Shown here piece by piece: positions 8,604-16,490 of a DNA stretch of 64,000 nt. This stretch comes from JAWWPG01 sp963820035 (GTDB taxonomy: Bacteria; Actinomycetota; Actinomycetes; Propionibacteriales; Nocardioidaceae). The stretch is from assembly GCA_963820035.1 (NCBI GenBank), contig CAWFYK010000009.1, positions 496,001-560,000 of the forward strand, in the 5' to 3' direction. Within the stretch, counting starts at the first letter, position 1. The number at the start of each line of letters is the position of its first letter. The position numbers and the translations under genes were made by a program. The notes beneath the pieces are model-generated. The model did not search any database, was not told where the DNA came from, and worked only from the letters and a program-made list of their open reading frames with translations.

Positions 8604-9833
8604 ATGGTCGTCGCCGCCTTCGTCGCACCGTTCCTTCTGGAAGCCACCACGCGGTTCGTCGAATCCGCGGCCCGGCTGCCCGACGTACGGCTCGGGCTCA
8701 TCACGACGGAACCAGCGGAGAACCTGCCCCCAGGGCTCCGCGAGCACCTCGACGGCCACTGGCGCGTCGATGACGCGCTCGACCCTCGGCAGATCGCTAC
8801 CGCCGTGGCCGGGCTCAGCGGACAGCTCGGGCGGGTCGAGCGGCTGGTCGCAGCTCTCGAGCAGCTCCAGGTTCCGCTCGCGCAGGTCCGGGAGGCGCTC
8901 GGCATCGAGGGCATGGACGAGCAGACCGCCCACAACGTCCGGGACAAGGCCCGGATGAAGGAGGTACTGCGGGCGGCCGGCATCCCCTGCGCCCGCCATC
9001 AGCTCGTCACGAGTGTCGGCGACGCCATCGGGTTCGGCGACGCCGTCGGGTTTCCCCTGGTGGCCAAGCCACCAGCGGGGGCCGGGGCCCAGGCGACCTA
9101 TCGGCTGGACGACGCAGAGGCGCTGATGGGCTGGCTCGCTGCCATCAGCCCGGGGCCGGAGGATCCGGCACTGCTCGAGGAGTACCTGGTCGGCGACGAG
9201 CACACGTTCGACAGCGTGACGATGGACGGCCACACCGGCTGGGCGTCGATCGCGGACTACGAGCCGCCACCGCTCGACGTGCTCCGCAACCCGTGGATGC
9301 AGTGGACCGTCCTGCTTCCTCGGGAGATCGACACGCCGCCGTACACCGGCATCCACCAGATCGGCCCTGCGGCCATCTGCGCGCTCGGAGTACGCGACGC
9401 GTTCACCCACATGGAGTGGTTCCGCCGCCCCGACGGCTCCGTCGCGGTGTCCGAGGTCGCGGCCAGGCCACCGGGCGCCCAGCTGTCGTCGATGCTCGGC
9501 TATGCGCACGACGTCGACTTCCAGAGCGTCTGGGCCGAGCTGGTCGTGCTTGGTCGCTTCTCGCCGCCGGAGCGCCGCTTCGCGGCCGGGACGGCCTACC
9601 TGCGCGGGCAGGGCCACGGGAGGGTGCACGCCGTGCACGGGATCGACGACCTGCAACGCGCGATCGGGCATCTCGTCGTCGAGGCCAAGCTGCCCCGGGC
9701 GGGTCAGTCTTCCGCCTCGAGCTACGAAGGCGAGGGTCACATCACGGTCCGGGACCCGAACACCGAGGTCGTCCGCGACGCGTTGCGGCGCATCGTCAAC
9801 ACCGTCCGGGTCGAGCTGGTGGAGTCGCAGTGA
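8604..9833 (+). CDS. ATP-grasp ligase B
   Basis: 409 aa, paralogue of ligases A and C. It begins MVVAAFVAPFLLEATTRFVES, then has DKARMKEVLRAAGIPCARHQ, the lysine-containing GFPLVAKPPAGAGAQATYR, EEYLVGDEHTFDSVTMDG and the metal-binding block FTHMEWFRRPDGSVAVSEVAARPPGA. The ATP-grasp call is clear; the acceptor and donor substrates are not. ATG 8604 is chosen because residues from here align with the paralogues, and a -10-like TAGCGT lies just upstream; the longer open frame is antisense to ligase A. Ligase C follows after 13 bases, so B, C and the M20 enzyme form an operon. Confidence 0.85.
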   Translation: MVVAAFVAPFLLEATTRFVESAARLPDVRLGLITTEPAENLPPGLREHLDGHWRVDDALDPRQIATAVAGLSGQLGRVERLVAALEQLQVPLAQVREALGIEGMDEQTAHNVRDKARMKEVLRAAGIPCARHQLVTSVGDAIGFGDAVGFPLVAKPPAGAGAQATYRLDDAEALMGWLAAISPGPEDPALLEEYLVGDEHTFDSVTMDGHTGWASIADYEPPPLDVLRNPWMQWTVLLPREIDTPPYTGIHQIGPAAICALGVRDAFTHMEWFRRPDGSVAVSEVAARPPGAQLSSMLGYAHDVDFQSVWAELVVLGRFSPPERRFAAGTAYLRGQGHGRVHAVHGIDDLQRAIGHLVVEAKLPRAGQSSASSYEGEGHITVRDPNTEVVRDALRRIVNTVRVELVESQ

Positions 9834-9846
9834 TCGGACCGGGCCG

Positions 9847-11061
9847 ATGAACATCGTGATGCTCTCGCCGGGCTTCCCGGTGGAGATGTCGTTCTTCACA
9901 CGCGGCCTCGCCGCCGTCGGGGCGACGGTCATCGGCGTCGGCGACCAGCCACCGCATGCCCTGCCGCCGGCCGCCCGGGAGGCGCTGGCGCACTACGAGC
10001 ACGTCTCGCTCGCCGACGACGACGCCGTACTGGCCGCCTTGCACGGCCTCTCCCGGCACGTGCGCCTCGACCAGGTCGAGTGCCTCTGGGAGCCCTACAT
10101 GATCCTCGCGGCCCGGATCCGCGAGGAGTTCAGGCTGCCTGGGATGACGGTCGAGCAGACGCTGCCGTTCCGCGACAAGGAGCGGATGAAGCAGGTTCTC
10201 GACGGGGCCGGCATCCGGACGCCGCGGCACTCCAGCACCGCAACGGTCGCCGGCGCGTGGGAGGCGGCGGATCGACTCGGCTTTCCGCTGATCGTCAAGC
10301 CGATCGCCGGGGCCGGCTCCGCCGACACCTACCGGGTCGACACCACGGACGAGCTCGACGCGGTGCTGTCGATGGTTCGTCACGTCGACGAGATCAGCGT
10401 CGAGGAGTTCGTCGACGGTGAGGAGTTCACCTACGACACGGTGTGCGCCGACGGTCAGGTGCTGTTCGAGAACGTCTGCTGGTATCGCCCGCGGCCGCTC
10501 CAGGCGCGCACCCACGAATGGGTCAGCCCGACGACGATCGCTATCCGCGACCTCGACCAACCGGACCTCGCCGGGGGCATCGCGATGGGTCATCAGGTGC
10601 TCGCCGCCCTCGGCTTCCAGTCCGGCTTCACCCACATGGAGTGGTATCGCAAGGCCGACGGAGAGGTCGTCTTCGGCGAGATCGGAGCCCGACCACCGGG
10701 CGGTCGCACGGTAGACGTGATGAACTACGTGACCGACGCCGACCTGTTCCGCGGCTGGGCGGACGCGGTGGTGCACCACCGGATCCCCGAGCCGTTGGAG
10801 CGGCGCTACAACGCCGCCAGCGTCTTCAAACGCGCCCAAGGTGAGGGCCGGATCTCCCGCATCGAGGGACTGGACCGGCTCATGGCGGCGTACGGCGACT
10901 CGGTCGCGGCGATCGACCTGCTCCCCGTCGGGGCCCCGCGCCGGGACTGGCGCGCCACGCTGATCTCCGACGGCATGGTCATCGTGCGCCACCCCGAGTT
11001 CGGCCCGCTGGTCGAGATGACCGAGCGGTTCGCGTCAGATCTGCTGCTGGTCGCCGAGTGA
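9847..11061 (+). CDS. ATP-grasp ligase C
   Basis: 404 aa, third ATP-grasp paralogue. The N-terminal Rossmann-like part is NIVMLSPGFPVEMSFFTRGLAAVG. ATP-grasp motifs are DKERMKQVLDGAGIRTPRHS, GFPLIVKPIAGAGSADTYR, VEEFVDGEEFTYDTVCADG and FTHMEWYRKADGEVVFGEIGARPPGG. It is closer to ligase A than B at the N-terminus (both have ATVIGxG near residue 28). ATG 9847 is set by this alignment. Its stop overlaps the GTG of the M20 gene (GTGA), pointing to translational coupling of ligation with a dipeptidase-like step. Three ligases in one locus suggest successive amide-bond formations, which is inference. Confidence 0.85.
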   Translation: MNIVMLSPGFPVEMSFFTRGLAAVGATVIGVGDQPPHALPPAAREALAHYEHVSLADDDAVLAALHGLSRHVRLDQVECLWEPYMILAARIREEFRLPGMTVEQTLPFRDKERMKQVLDGAGIRTPRHSSTATVAGAWEAADRLGFPLIVKPIAGAGSADTYRVDTTDELDAVLSMVRHVDEISVEEFVDGEEFTYDTVCADGQVLFENVCWYRPRPLQARTHEWVSPTTIAIRDLDQPDLAGGIAMGHQVLAALGFQSGFTHMEWYRKADGEVVFGEIGARPPGGRTVDVMNYVTDADLFRGWADAVVHHRIPEPLERRYNAASVFKRAQGEGRISRIEGLDRLMAAYGDSVAAIDLLPVGAPRRDWRATLISDGMVIVRHPEFGPLVEMTERFASDLLLVAE

Positions 11062-12419
11062 CAGCAGCGTCGTCGGTGGCGGCCCGGCGCGAGGCCGTCG
11101 AGCGCAAGTTGCCCGACGTACTGGCCGACCTCAGGGGGCTGGTGCGCCTTCGGTCGGTCTCTGCCGACCCCGCTGCGGCTGAGGCGATGGGCGACAGCGC
11201 GAGGGCGGTCGCCGGTCTCATGCGGGACGCCGGGATCGTCGACGTCGAGGTGCTCGCCGTCGAGGGTGGTCAGCCGGCCGTGCTGGGGCACCGGCCCGCG
11301 CCGCCTAGCGCGCCCACCGTGCTGCTCTATGCCCACCACGACGTGCAGCCGCCAGGCGCGGCCGCTGACTGGGACTCCGACCCCTTCGAGCCTGTCGAGC
11401 GGAGCGGTCGGCTCTTTGGGCGCGGGGCCGCCGACGACAAAGCCGGCATCGCCCTCCATCTGGCCGCTCTGAACGTCCTCGGTGACGACCTCGGGGTGGG
11501 AGTCACCATGCTGGTCGAGGGCGAGGAGGAGATCGGCTCGCCGACCCTCCCGGCGTTCCTGGACCGCTACCGCGACCGGCTAGCCGCCGACGTCATCGTG
11601 CTGGCCGACTCGACGAACTGGCGGGTCGGGGTTCCCGCGCTGACCACGTCGCTCCGCGGTGGCGCCAATGTCGTCGTCGAGGTGAGCACCCTGCGGCATG
11701 CCGTGCACAACGGCCTCTACGGCGGCCCAGTCCCGGATGCGCTCACCGCCCTCGCGAGGCTGATCGCGACCCTGCACGACGAACGGGGCGACGTGGCCGT
11801 GGCCGGCCTGGCCCGAGGCTCGGCGGACCCGCTCGACCTGACCGAGGAACAGTTCCGGTCCGACGCCGCGATGCTGGACGGCGTCCGGCTGATCGGGAGC
11901 GGCTCACTGACGTCGCGACTGTGGTCAGGACCAGCGGTCAGCGTCATCGGCATCGACGCACCGCCCGTCGACGCGGCAGCGATGACCCTGGTGCCGACCG
12001 CGCGAGCGAAGCTCACCCTCCGGGTCGCCCCTGACGACGATGCCGCGAAGGCCTGCGATGCCTTGGTCGCCCATCTGGAGCGGCACGCGCCGTGGGGTTC
12101 GGTCGTCACCGTCACGGCCGGCAAGGTCGTCCAGCCTTTCCAGGCGGTGACCACCGGCCCGGCGTACGGCGCGGCGCGGATCGCCTTCCGCGAGGCCTGG
12201 GGCGTTGCCCCGGTTGAGATCGGCGTGGGCGGGTCGATCGACTTCATCTCGGGTTTCGCCACGGCGTTCCCCGATGCCGAGATCCTCATCACCGGCGTCG
12301 AGGATCCCGACACCCGGGCGCACGGGGCCAACGAGAGCCTCCACCTGGCCGAGTTCGCCAAAGCCTGCCTGGCGGAGACGCTGCTGCTCACCGGCCTCGC
12401 CCCCGCCTCGCACGTGTGA
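11058..12419 (+). CDS. M20/M25/M40-family dipeptidase-like metallohydrolase
   Basis: 453 aa with the two-zinc M20 layout. The first metal histidine/aspartate is in VLLYAHHDVQPPG; the bridging aspartate is in GRGAADDKAGI; the catalytic and metal glutamates are in VEGEEEIGSPT; a later ligand aspartate is in VLADSTNW; and the C-terminal histidine is in HGANESLHLAEF. A lid/dimerisation domain occupies roughly 190-310. The length and architecture fit carnosinase/PepV-like dipeptidases rather than acetylornithine deacetylases. GTG 11058 overlaps the ligase C stop by four bases. In context it may trim or recycle the amide products, or supply a deacylated substrate. The substrate is unknown. Confidence 0.88.
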   Translation: MTAASSVAARREAVERKLPDVLADLRGLVRLRSVSADPAAAEAMGDSARAVAGLMRDAGIVDVEVLAVEGGQPAVLGHRPAPPSAPTVLLYAHHDVQPPGAAADWDSDPFEPVERSGRLFGRGAADDKAGIALHLAALNVLGDDLGVGVTMLVEGEEEIGSPTLPAFLDRYRDRLAADVIVLADSTNWRVGVPALTTSLRGGANVVVEVSTLRHAVHNGLYGGPVPDALTALARLIATLHDERGDVAVAGLARGSADPLDLTEEQFRSDAAMLDGVRLIGSGSLTSRLWSGPAVSVIGIDAPPVDAAAMTLVPTARAKLTLRVAPDDDAAKACDALVAHLERHAPWGSVVTVTAGKVVQPFQAVTTGPAYGAARIAFREAWGVAPVEIGVGGSIDFISGFATAFPDAEILITGVEDPDTRAHGANESLHLAEFAKACLAETLLLTGLAPASHV

Positions 12420-12502
12420 GGCCGACGCTCCCCGCGCGCCGTAGAGCTCGCTCCCCGTGACAATGTCGCCCGCCGGAAGACCTCGGGTGGCACGATCGAC
12501 GC

Positions 12503-13507
12503 ATGGACCCCGCCCGGCACCTCCGTCAGATGGTCAACGGCTACCAGGTGTCGCAGGCGCTGCACGTCGCGGCCATGCTTGGTCTCTCCGACCTGCTCGC
12601 CGAGGGTCCGCGCTCGGTCGCCGACCTCGCCCGGGCCACGGAGACCCACCCGCCGACGCTGGCCCGGCTGATGCGAGCTCTCGCCAGCGTCGGCGTCTAC
12701 GAGCCCGACGCCGAGGGCCGTTTCACCAACACCGAGCTGGGCGAGCTGCTGCGGACCGACGTGCCGGGCTCGCTCGGCGGCTGGGCCGGCTACGTCGGCC
12801 GCCCGGCCCACTGGGAGGCCTGGGCCAACCTGGGCGACAGCGTCCGGACGGGTGAGAACGCGTTCCTGTCAGTCCATGCCAGGTCGGTCTGGGACTACCG
12901 GCGGGAGCATCCCGAGGATGGTCTCGCGTTCGACCGGGGGATGACGTCGTTATCCCTCGCGGTCGCCCAGACGGTGGCCGAGGTCTATGACTTCGGCCGG
13001 TTCCGCACCGTCGTCGACGTCGGAGGCGGGCACGGTGTGCTGCTGGCCGCAATCCTCGAGCGACACCCGGATGTGCATGGCGTGGTCTTCGACCAGCCAG
13101 AGGTGATCGCCACCGCCGGCGAACCGGTAGGCGAGGACCCGCGACTGGCGAGCCGGCTCACGATGCAGGGTGGGAGCTTCTTCGAGGCCGTTCCCGGCGG
13201 CGCTGACGCCTACCTGATGAAGGCGGTCATCCACGACTGGGCGGACCCCCAAGCGGTGGACATCCTGCGCGTCTGCCGTCGGGCGGTGCCCGACCACGGT
13301 GTGCTGCTGCTCATCGAACAGTTGCTGGGAGAGGGCCCGGAACCCGCCCGAACCTCGTTCTCCGACCTGAACATGCTGGTGGGGCCGGGTGGCCAGGAGC
13401 GCACCAGGGACGAGTACCGCGGCCTGCTCGAGGCGGCCGGGTTCTCACTGGTCGCCGCCACCGGCACCGGCACCGCGATCTTCGTCATCGAAGCGGTCCC
13501 GGTCTGA
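12503..13507 (+). CDS. SAM-dependent O-methyltransferase (two-domain type)
   Basis: 334 aa. The N-terminal winged-helix dimerisation domain (YQVSQALHVAAMLGLSDLLAEGPRSVADLARA) is followed by the Rossmann methyltransferase domain. SAM motif I is VVDVGGGHGVLLAAIL near residue 170, and AYLMKAVIHDWAD carries the conserved acid/histidine region of plant-type and polyketide O-methyltransferases. CACGAT ends six bases before the ATG, consistent with a leaderless start. It lies 83 bp after the M20 gene on the same strand and before a convergent esterase, so it may methylate the product of the ATP-grasp locus, but it could be independent. Confidence 0.85.
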   Translation: MDPARHLRQMVNGYQVSQALHVAAMLGLSDLLAEGPRSVADLARATETHPPTLARLMRALASVGVYEPDAEGRFTNTELGELLRTDVPGSLGGWAGYVGRPAHWEAWANLGDSVRTGENAFLSVHARSVWDYRREHPEDGLAFDRGMTSLSLAVAQTVAEVYDFGRFRTVVDVGGGHGVLLAAILERHPDVHGVVFDQPEVIATAGEPVGEDPRLASRLTMQGGSFFEAVPGGADAYLMKAVIHDWADPQAVDILRVCRRAVPDHGVLLLIEQLLGEGPEPARTSFSDLNMLVGPGGQERTRDEYRGLLEAAGFSLVAATGTGTAIFVIEAVPV

Positions 13508-13537
13508 GCCTGCCCCTGCTCAGCAGTCGGCTGACGT

Positions 13538-13617
13538 CAGCACAGCTCGTCGAGGTAGTGCGGGAGCATCTCGTGCCAGGTGTACCAGTCGTGGTCCCAT
13601 TCCGGCCCCACTCGTCG
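13538..13617. repeat. Partial duplicate of the 3' end of the downstream esterase gene
   Basis: These 80 bases repeat 13711-13791 almost exactly, with a few substitutions and one base deleted, in direct orientation 173 bp apart. Read on the minus strand both copies encode the same last ~22 residues (WDHDWYTWHEMLPHYLDELC), including the HxxxPHYL tail of the esterase. The copy has no gene body. It is either a tail duplication or the remains of a tandem paralogue. Confidence 0.85.
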
Positions 13618-13709
13618 CTGCTCCTGGCACCGGTGCTGCGACCTCGTCATCGAGGTCACCCCGGGTCTGAGACTGGGCTGCGACGCGGGATCCGGCGATC
13701 GGTCCGAGC

Positions 13710-14435
13710 TCAGCAGAGCTCGTCGAGGTAGTGCGGGAGCATCTCGTGCCAGGTGTACCAGTCGTGGTCCCATTCCGGACCCCATTCGTCGACGCGGTTG
13801 GGAATCCCCTTGCTGCCCAACACGCTCGCCATGTGCCACGACTCGCCGATGTTCTCCCAGCGGCCCTGTCCGGATGCCAGGATGGCGAACCGCTGTCGGA
13901 GGGTGTCGAGCTGCGGGCCCTCGAGGCCGGGCAGAAAGTGGCACGGCGAGGACAGGTAGAGGTCCTCGTTGACCTGCCCGTCGAAGAACCGCTCGATCCG
14001 ATAGGTGCCGCTCATCCCGATCGCGGCGCCGAAGGCATGCGGGTAGCGGCACAGCACCGCCAGGGCGTTGAAGGCACCGATGGACGCCCCCGCCGTGACG
14101 ATCAGCGGCTGGTGGCCGCCCAGGTCCGCATGGATGGCAGGCACGACCTCGTTGGCGACGTACTCGTGGAACTGGTTGAAAAGCCACATCCGGTGGGCCG
14201 GTGAGCCCGTCGAGGCGACCATCGCCTGACCGGCCACGCTGTCGCAGGAGTAGAGCTTGATCCGGCCACTCTCGAGCAGACCGCCGCACGCCTCGACCAG
14301 CTTGTTGCGCTCAGCCTCGCCGGCATCGCCCCCGGCGGTGGGGAACAGCAGGACCGGTGTTCCGAAGTGACCCCAGCGTGCCAGGCTGACCGGCTGCTGC
14401 AGACGGTCGGAGTACCACCGGTCGCTGACGTCCAT
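13710..14435 (-). CDS. Putative esterase, alpha/beta-hydrolase fold (esterase D-like)
   Basis: 241 aa, single alpha/beta-hydrolase domain. Core strand TPVLLFPTAGGD; conserved helix FHEYVANEVVPAIHADLG; nucleophile elbow VTAGASIGAFNALAVLCRYP (serine in GxSxG); C-terminal HDWYTWHEMLPHYL supplies the probable catalytic histidine. This small esterase family lacks the N-terminal domain of the Fes-like protein at 5.2-6.4 kb. It converges on the O-methyltransferase and closes the ATP-grasp locus. ATG 14435 begins MDVSDRWYSDRLQQPVSLARWG, where homology starts. Substrate unknown. Confidence 0.82.
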   Translation of the reverse strand: MDVSDRWYSDRLQQPVSLARWGHFGTPVLLFPTAGGDAGEAERNKLVEACGGLLESGRIKLYSCDSVAGQAMVASTGSPAHRMWLFNQFHEYVANEVVPAIHADLGGHQPLIVTAGASIGAFNALAVLCRYPHAFGAAIGMSGTYRIERFFDGQVNEDLYLSSPCHFLPGLEGPQLDTLRQRFAILASGQGRWENIGESWHMASVLGSKGIPNRVDEWGPEWDHDWYTWHEMLPHYLDELC

Positions 14436-14536
14436 CGTGCCGACTCCTGCTCACTCGCGGGCGCCTTCGGCGGTTCCTCAGGCGTACGCCGACCGGCTCC
14501 CCTCGGCGGCATCGTTACCGTACCGGCTGGTGACGA

Positions 14537-14828
14537 GTGCCGCCCGCCGATCGCCGCCTCTTTCAGCCTGCCGCCCTCGAAGCCGGGGTTCCGCGGGTGG
14601 TGAGAGCCGTGAAGCCCGGCGCCTGGGTGCTGCTTGGCCATGCGGGGGTCAAGCGCGAACCCGTCGAGGACGCCCTCACGGCGCTCAAGACGCTGGCGTA
14701 CGGCGGCACGTTGCTCGACGACGAGCAGGCTGAGACGTTGCTCACGCGGGCCGGGCTGGGTGGGGGTGCGCTCGGTGCCCACGCCGCCGGGAGGACCCTC
14801 CGTCAGGGTCGATCAGGCTCCGAGCTAG
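14537..14828 (+). pseudogene. Degenerate C-terminal fragment of a class I methyltransferase
   Basis: One frame reads RVVRAVKPGAWVLLG...TALKTLAYGGTLLDDEQAETLLTRAGL, the usual last beta-strand/helix region of a class I SAM methyltransferase. The expected ending (VRSVPTPPGGP) continues only in the next frame after about 14755, so a frameshift is present, and the SAM-binding half is missing. It is a remnant, not a working gene. It fills most of the 480-bp gap between the esterase and SURF1. Confidence 0.55.
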
Positions 14829-14919
14829 CGGCCGACGCTGGCGGGCCTGGCACACTGGCGTTCATGCGGCGCGTGACCGACCCGGTGACCAGCGCACGTC
14901 GTACGACGCTAGGAGGCAC

Positions 14920-15672
14920 GTGCATCGCTTCCTGAACGTCCGGGCGCTCGGGCTGGCCCTCGTCGGCCTCATGCTCATGGCCGTGATGGGGTGGCTCGGC
15001 TGGTGGCAGTTCACCGTCTACGACCAGCATCAACGCGCCGATGCCCAAGCCGCCCTTCGCCAACCGCCGGTGCCGCTGAGCACCGTCATCGGCCCGGACT
15101 CGGCGTTTCCGGCGGACGGCGTGGGACGACCCGTCACGGTCAGTGGGACGTTTCTCGCGGGCCAGCAGATCTATGTGCGCAACCTGCCCGGCGCGACACA
15201 CCGCTACGCGGTGGTCACCCCGCTCGTGACCTCGGGGGGATCGGCCATCCTGGTCGTCCGCGGCTCCCACGACGAGAGGACTGCCGCGGCCCCCGCCGGC
15301 ACGGTGAGCGTGCGCGGTGTGCTCGAGCCCTCGGTCGACGCGGGTGGTCCGCCGAACGCGCAGCGGATCGCCGACGGACTGTCGGTCTCTGCTCTCGTCG
15401 GTGCGGTCGGGCCGGACCTCTACTCGGGCTACCTGCTGCAGCAGTCGAGCACCCCCGCGCAGCAACCGGCCCTCTCGCCGGTGCCGCCGCCGTTGCCGGA
15501 CCCGTCCCGCTGGTCCGGGGTCCGCAACCTGCTCTATGCGTGCCAATGGTGGGTCTTCGCAGGCTTCGTGGCGTTCATGTGGTGGCGGATGACCGGCGAC
15601 CTCGCGGCCACAGCGCGGAAGCGCGCGGATACTCCGGACGCCGACTCCGGTTCCCTCACGCCGCTGAGGTAG
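14920..15672 (+). CDS. SURF1 family cytochrome oxidase biogenesis protein
   Basis: 250 aa. SURF1 proteins help assemble haem-copper (aa3-type) cytochrome oxidase at the membrane. A first membrane helix (LGLALVGLMLMAVMGWLGWWQ) bears the conserved GxWQ-type end. The periplasmic domain has VTVSGTFLAGQQIYVRN and a VVRG strand. A second helix near the C-terminus contains NLLYACQWWVFAGFVAFMWWR, with the conserved Y-x-x-Q-W pattern. AGGAGG lies three bases before GTG 14920, a close but strong ribosome-binding site. A DUF3817 gene follows 11 bases downstream, a common actinobacterial pairing. Confidence 0.9.
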   Translation: MHRFLNVRALGLALVGLMLMAVMGWLGWWQFTVYDQHQRADAQAALRQPPVPLSTVIGPDSAFPADGVGRPVTVSGTFLAGQQIYVRNLPGATHRYAVVTPLVTSGGSAILVVRGSHDERTAAAPAGTVSVRGVLEPSVDAGGPPNAQRIADGLSVSALVGAVGPDLYSGYLLQQSSTPAQQPALSPVPPPLPDPSRWSGVRNLLYACQWWVFAGFVAFMWWRMTGDLAATARKRADTPDADSGSLTPLR

Positions 15673-15683
15673 CGTCGAGCGTT

Positions 15684-16031
15684 GTGAGAGGAGCTCTGCT
15701 GCGTTATCGGGTCATGGCCAACATCATCGGCGTGTTCCTGATCGTGCTGATCTGCATCGGCGTTCCCCTGAAACACCTGCTGACCGAGGGGTCGACACTT
15801 CAGACGCTTGGCGCGGACATCACCGAGGTGGTGGGCATCATGCACGGCTTCCTCTACATGATCTTCCTCGTGCTGGCCGCTGACCTGGCTCGGCGGGCGC
15901 GCTTTCCGCTCTGGTTCGCGGTGATCACGCTCGTCCTCGGCACGATTCCGTTCCTCAGCTTCGTCGGTGAGCACAACGCGACGAAGCGGGTGAGGGCCGA
16001 GCATCCCGAGCTCGTCCCCGCCGCCCGGTAG
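15684..16031 (+). CDS. DUF3817 membrane protein
   Basis: 115 aa with three predicted membrane segments (VMANIIGVFLIVLICIGVPL, GIMHGFLYMIFLVLAADLA, PLWFAVITLVLGTIPFLSF) and a basic, histidine-bearing tail. This is the DUF3817 (YdzA/integral membrane) family. GTG 15684 is chosen because homologues begin with the same GALLRYRVMA block. A -10-like TAGCGT at 15670-15675 sits eight bases before the start, so it may have its own near-leaderless promoter besides read-through from SURF1. The function of the family is unknown. Confidence 0.87.
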   Translation: MRGALLRYRVMANIIGVFLIVLICIGVPLKHLLTEGSTLQTLGADITEVVGIMHGFLYMIFLVLAADLARRARFPLWFAVITLVLGTIPFLSFVGEHNATKRVRAEHPELVPAAR

Positions 16032-16057
16032 ACATTCCGCGTCAAGGAGCCACGCCG

Positions 16058-16471
16058 ATGCCCAAGCCGCCACTGTCCGACGCCGCCAGCGACCTGCTGG
16101 CCCAACCCAACCCGGCCGTGATCGCCGTCGTCCGTCCCGACGGCCAGCCGGTCTCGGTGGCCACCTGGTACCTGGTCGAGGACGACGGCCGAGTGCTGGT
16201 CAACATGGACGGCGAACGCGCCCGCAACGACTACATGCGCCAGGAGCCCCGGGTTTCCCTCACCGCCATCAAAGAGGGTGAGTGGTATACCCACGTCAGC
16301 GTGCAGGGTCGGATCACGGAATGGCGGGACGACCCGGACCTGACGGACATCGACCGGCTGTCGAGGCACTATGGCGGAGAGGCCTACCGGAACCGGACCC
16401 GGCCCCGCGTCAGCGCGCTCATCGAGATCGACTACTGGCATGGCTGGGGTGCCCTGAAGGCCGACGATTGA
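16058..16471 (+). CDS. PPOX-class F420-dependent oxidoreductase
   Basis: 137 aa, split beta-barrel flavin/F420-binding fold. The N-terminal LLAQPNPAVIAVVRPDGQPVSVATWYL and middle VLVNMDGERARNDYMRQEPRVSLTAI are typical of the actinobacterial F420-dependent reductase group. AGGAG lies nine bases before the ATG. Members reduce enone, quinone or biliverdin-like substrates with F420H2; the substrate here cannot be read from sequence. The HGWG ending differs from classical FMN PNPOx enzymes, which supports F420. Confidence 0.87.
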   Translation: MPKPPLSDAASDLLAQPNPAVIAVVRPDGQPVSVATWYLVEDDGRVLVNMDGERARNDYMRQEPRVSLTAIKEGEWYTHVSVQGRITEWRDDPDLTDIDRLSRHYGGEAYRNRTRPRVSALIEIDYWHGWGALKADD

Positions 16472-16490
16472 CCACCGGCTGCGGCGACTC

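Noticed and set aside
9502..9846. Longer start for ATP-grasp ligase C
   Set aside because: The 115 upstream codons overlap the end of ligase B in another frame and lack homology to the paralogues.
11717..12811. 364-codon antisense frame over the M20 gene
   Set aside because: Low-complexity Arg/Ala/Ser translation with no motif; shadow of the M20 and O-methyltransferase genes.
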